A stretch of 14,198 nucleotides of DNA from DATLZB01 sp035574175. Its GTDB lineage: Bacteria > Pseudomonadota > Alphaproteobacteria > Rhizobiales > Hyphomicrobiaceae. A program made the translations under genes and the position numbers. The notes under the pieces are model-generated. The model had not been told where the DNA came from. It saw only the letters and a program-made list of their open reading frames with translations, and made no database searches. Positions 13,995 to 14,198 of this stretch are shown one piece after another. Numbering within the stretch: the stretch's first letter is position 1; each line of letters begins with the position of its first letter. The stretch lies in the NCBI GenBank assembly GCA_035574175.1, contig DATLZB010000174.1, positions 1-14,198 on the forward strand, given 5' to 3'.

Positions 13995-14198
13995 GACACC
14001 CGTTAAGGGTTCTGCAACCGCAACGCGCCATTCTGGCTCCCGTGCCCGTCAGGTAACCGCGGTGGGACGCGGGGTGTTTTACGGCACCAGATGTCCCGCA
14101 GCCGCGTTTAATTTGAGCCGGGTGCCGGGGACAAACTCTCAGTGGCAAATCCGCACCAACAAGGTGGGAAAAGGGCCACCGGCGGGCCTCTGTCCTTG
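13995..14198. other. Region after tolB to window end
   Basis: Apart from the nested hairpin I see no gene start. A GTG at 14142 opens a frame to the edge, but its residues (VANPHQQGGK) do not resemble the lipoprotein signal of Pal, and no binding site precedes it. The pal promoter or start probably lies beyond the edge. Confidence 0.4.
14058..14114 (+). terminator. Nested hairpin with T-rich tail after tolB
   Basis: Three nested stems share one axis: CGCGG/CCGCG (14058-14062 with 14102-14106), GGGAC/GTCCC (14064-14068 with 14093-14097) and GGTG/CACC (14073-14076 with 14085-14088). The stem is followed directly by TTTAATTT (14107-14114). This looks like a terminator or attenuator between tolB and the next gene. 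An alternative shorter hairpin, CCGCG/CGCGG at 14057-14072, is followed by TTTT at 14077-14080. Confidence 0.45.

Noticed and set aside
14142..14198. Start of pal at the right edge
   Set aside because: The GTG frame lacks a lipoprotein signal and a ribosome-binding site.

Overview
The window is high-GC chromosomal DNA of a type typical of Alphaproteobacteria. I would place it in Hyphomicrobiales (Rhizobiales): divergent tyrS/anmK, ruvB near ybgC-tolQ-tolR-tolA-tolB, and a TolB precursor with a twin-arginine signal all fit that order. This placement rests on gene content recalled from the families, not on a search. I see no IS element, CRISPR array, tRNA or rRNA.

Region 1 (1-3415, minus strand) is the accessory part. 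Transcription runs right to left through a EutA-like ASKHA protein with an extreme histidine tail (3415-1577), a complete two-domain cupin protein (1465-347), and a second cupin gene (303 to beyond the left edge) whose visible N-terminus is about 89% identical to the first. The three genes look like one operon. EutA is known as the chaperone that reactivates cobalamin-dependent ethanolamine ammonia-lyase, but no eutB or eutC is visible here, so the client protein and the role of the cupins are open.

Region 2 (3416-4569) is a 714-base gap without a convincing gene but with several inverted repeats, one of them a 17-pair hairpin. It is followed by a small four-helix membrane protein with HDH and HAH histidine clusters (4130-4534). 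A 7-bp inverted repeat fills the 35-base gap where this gene converges on tyrS.

Region 3 (4570-6988) holds tyrS (minus) and anmK (plus), divergent across 55 bases: tyrosyl-tRNA synthetase and the peptidoglycan-recycling kinase for anhydro-N-acetylmuramic acid. A 491-base gap follows that may hold the remains of a decayed gene.

Region 4 (7480-13994, all plus) carries ruvB (Holliday-junction motor), a Tat-exported YkuE-type metallophosphoesterase, ybgC, tolQ, tolR, tolA and tolB. The phosphoesterase stop and ybgC start overlap by four bases. TolQRA form the proton-driven inner-membrane machine and TolB is its periplasmic partner for outer-membrane constriction at division. pal, the usual last gene, is not present before the window ends. 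A nested hairpin followed by a T-rich stretch lies 63 bases after tolB.
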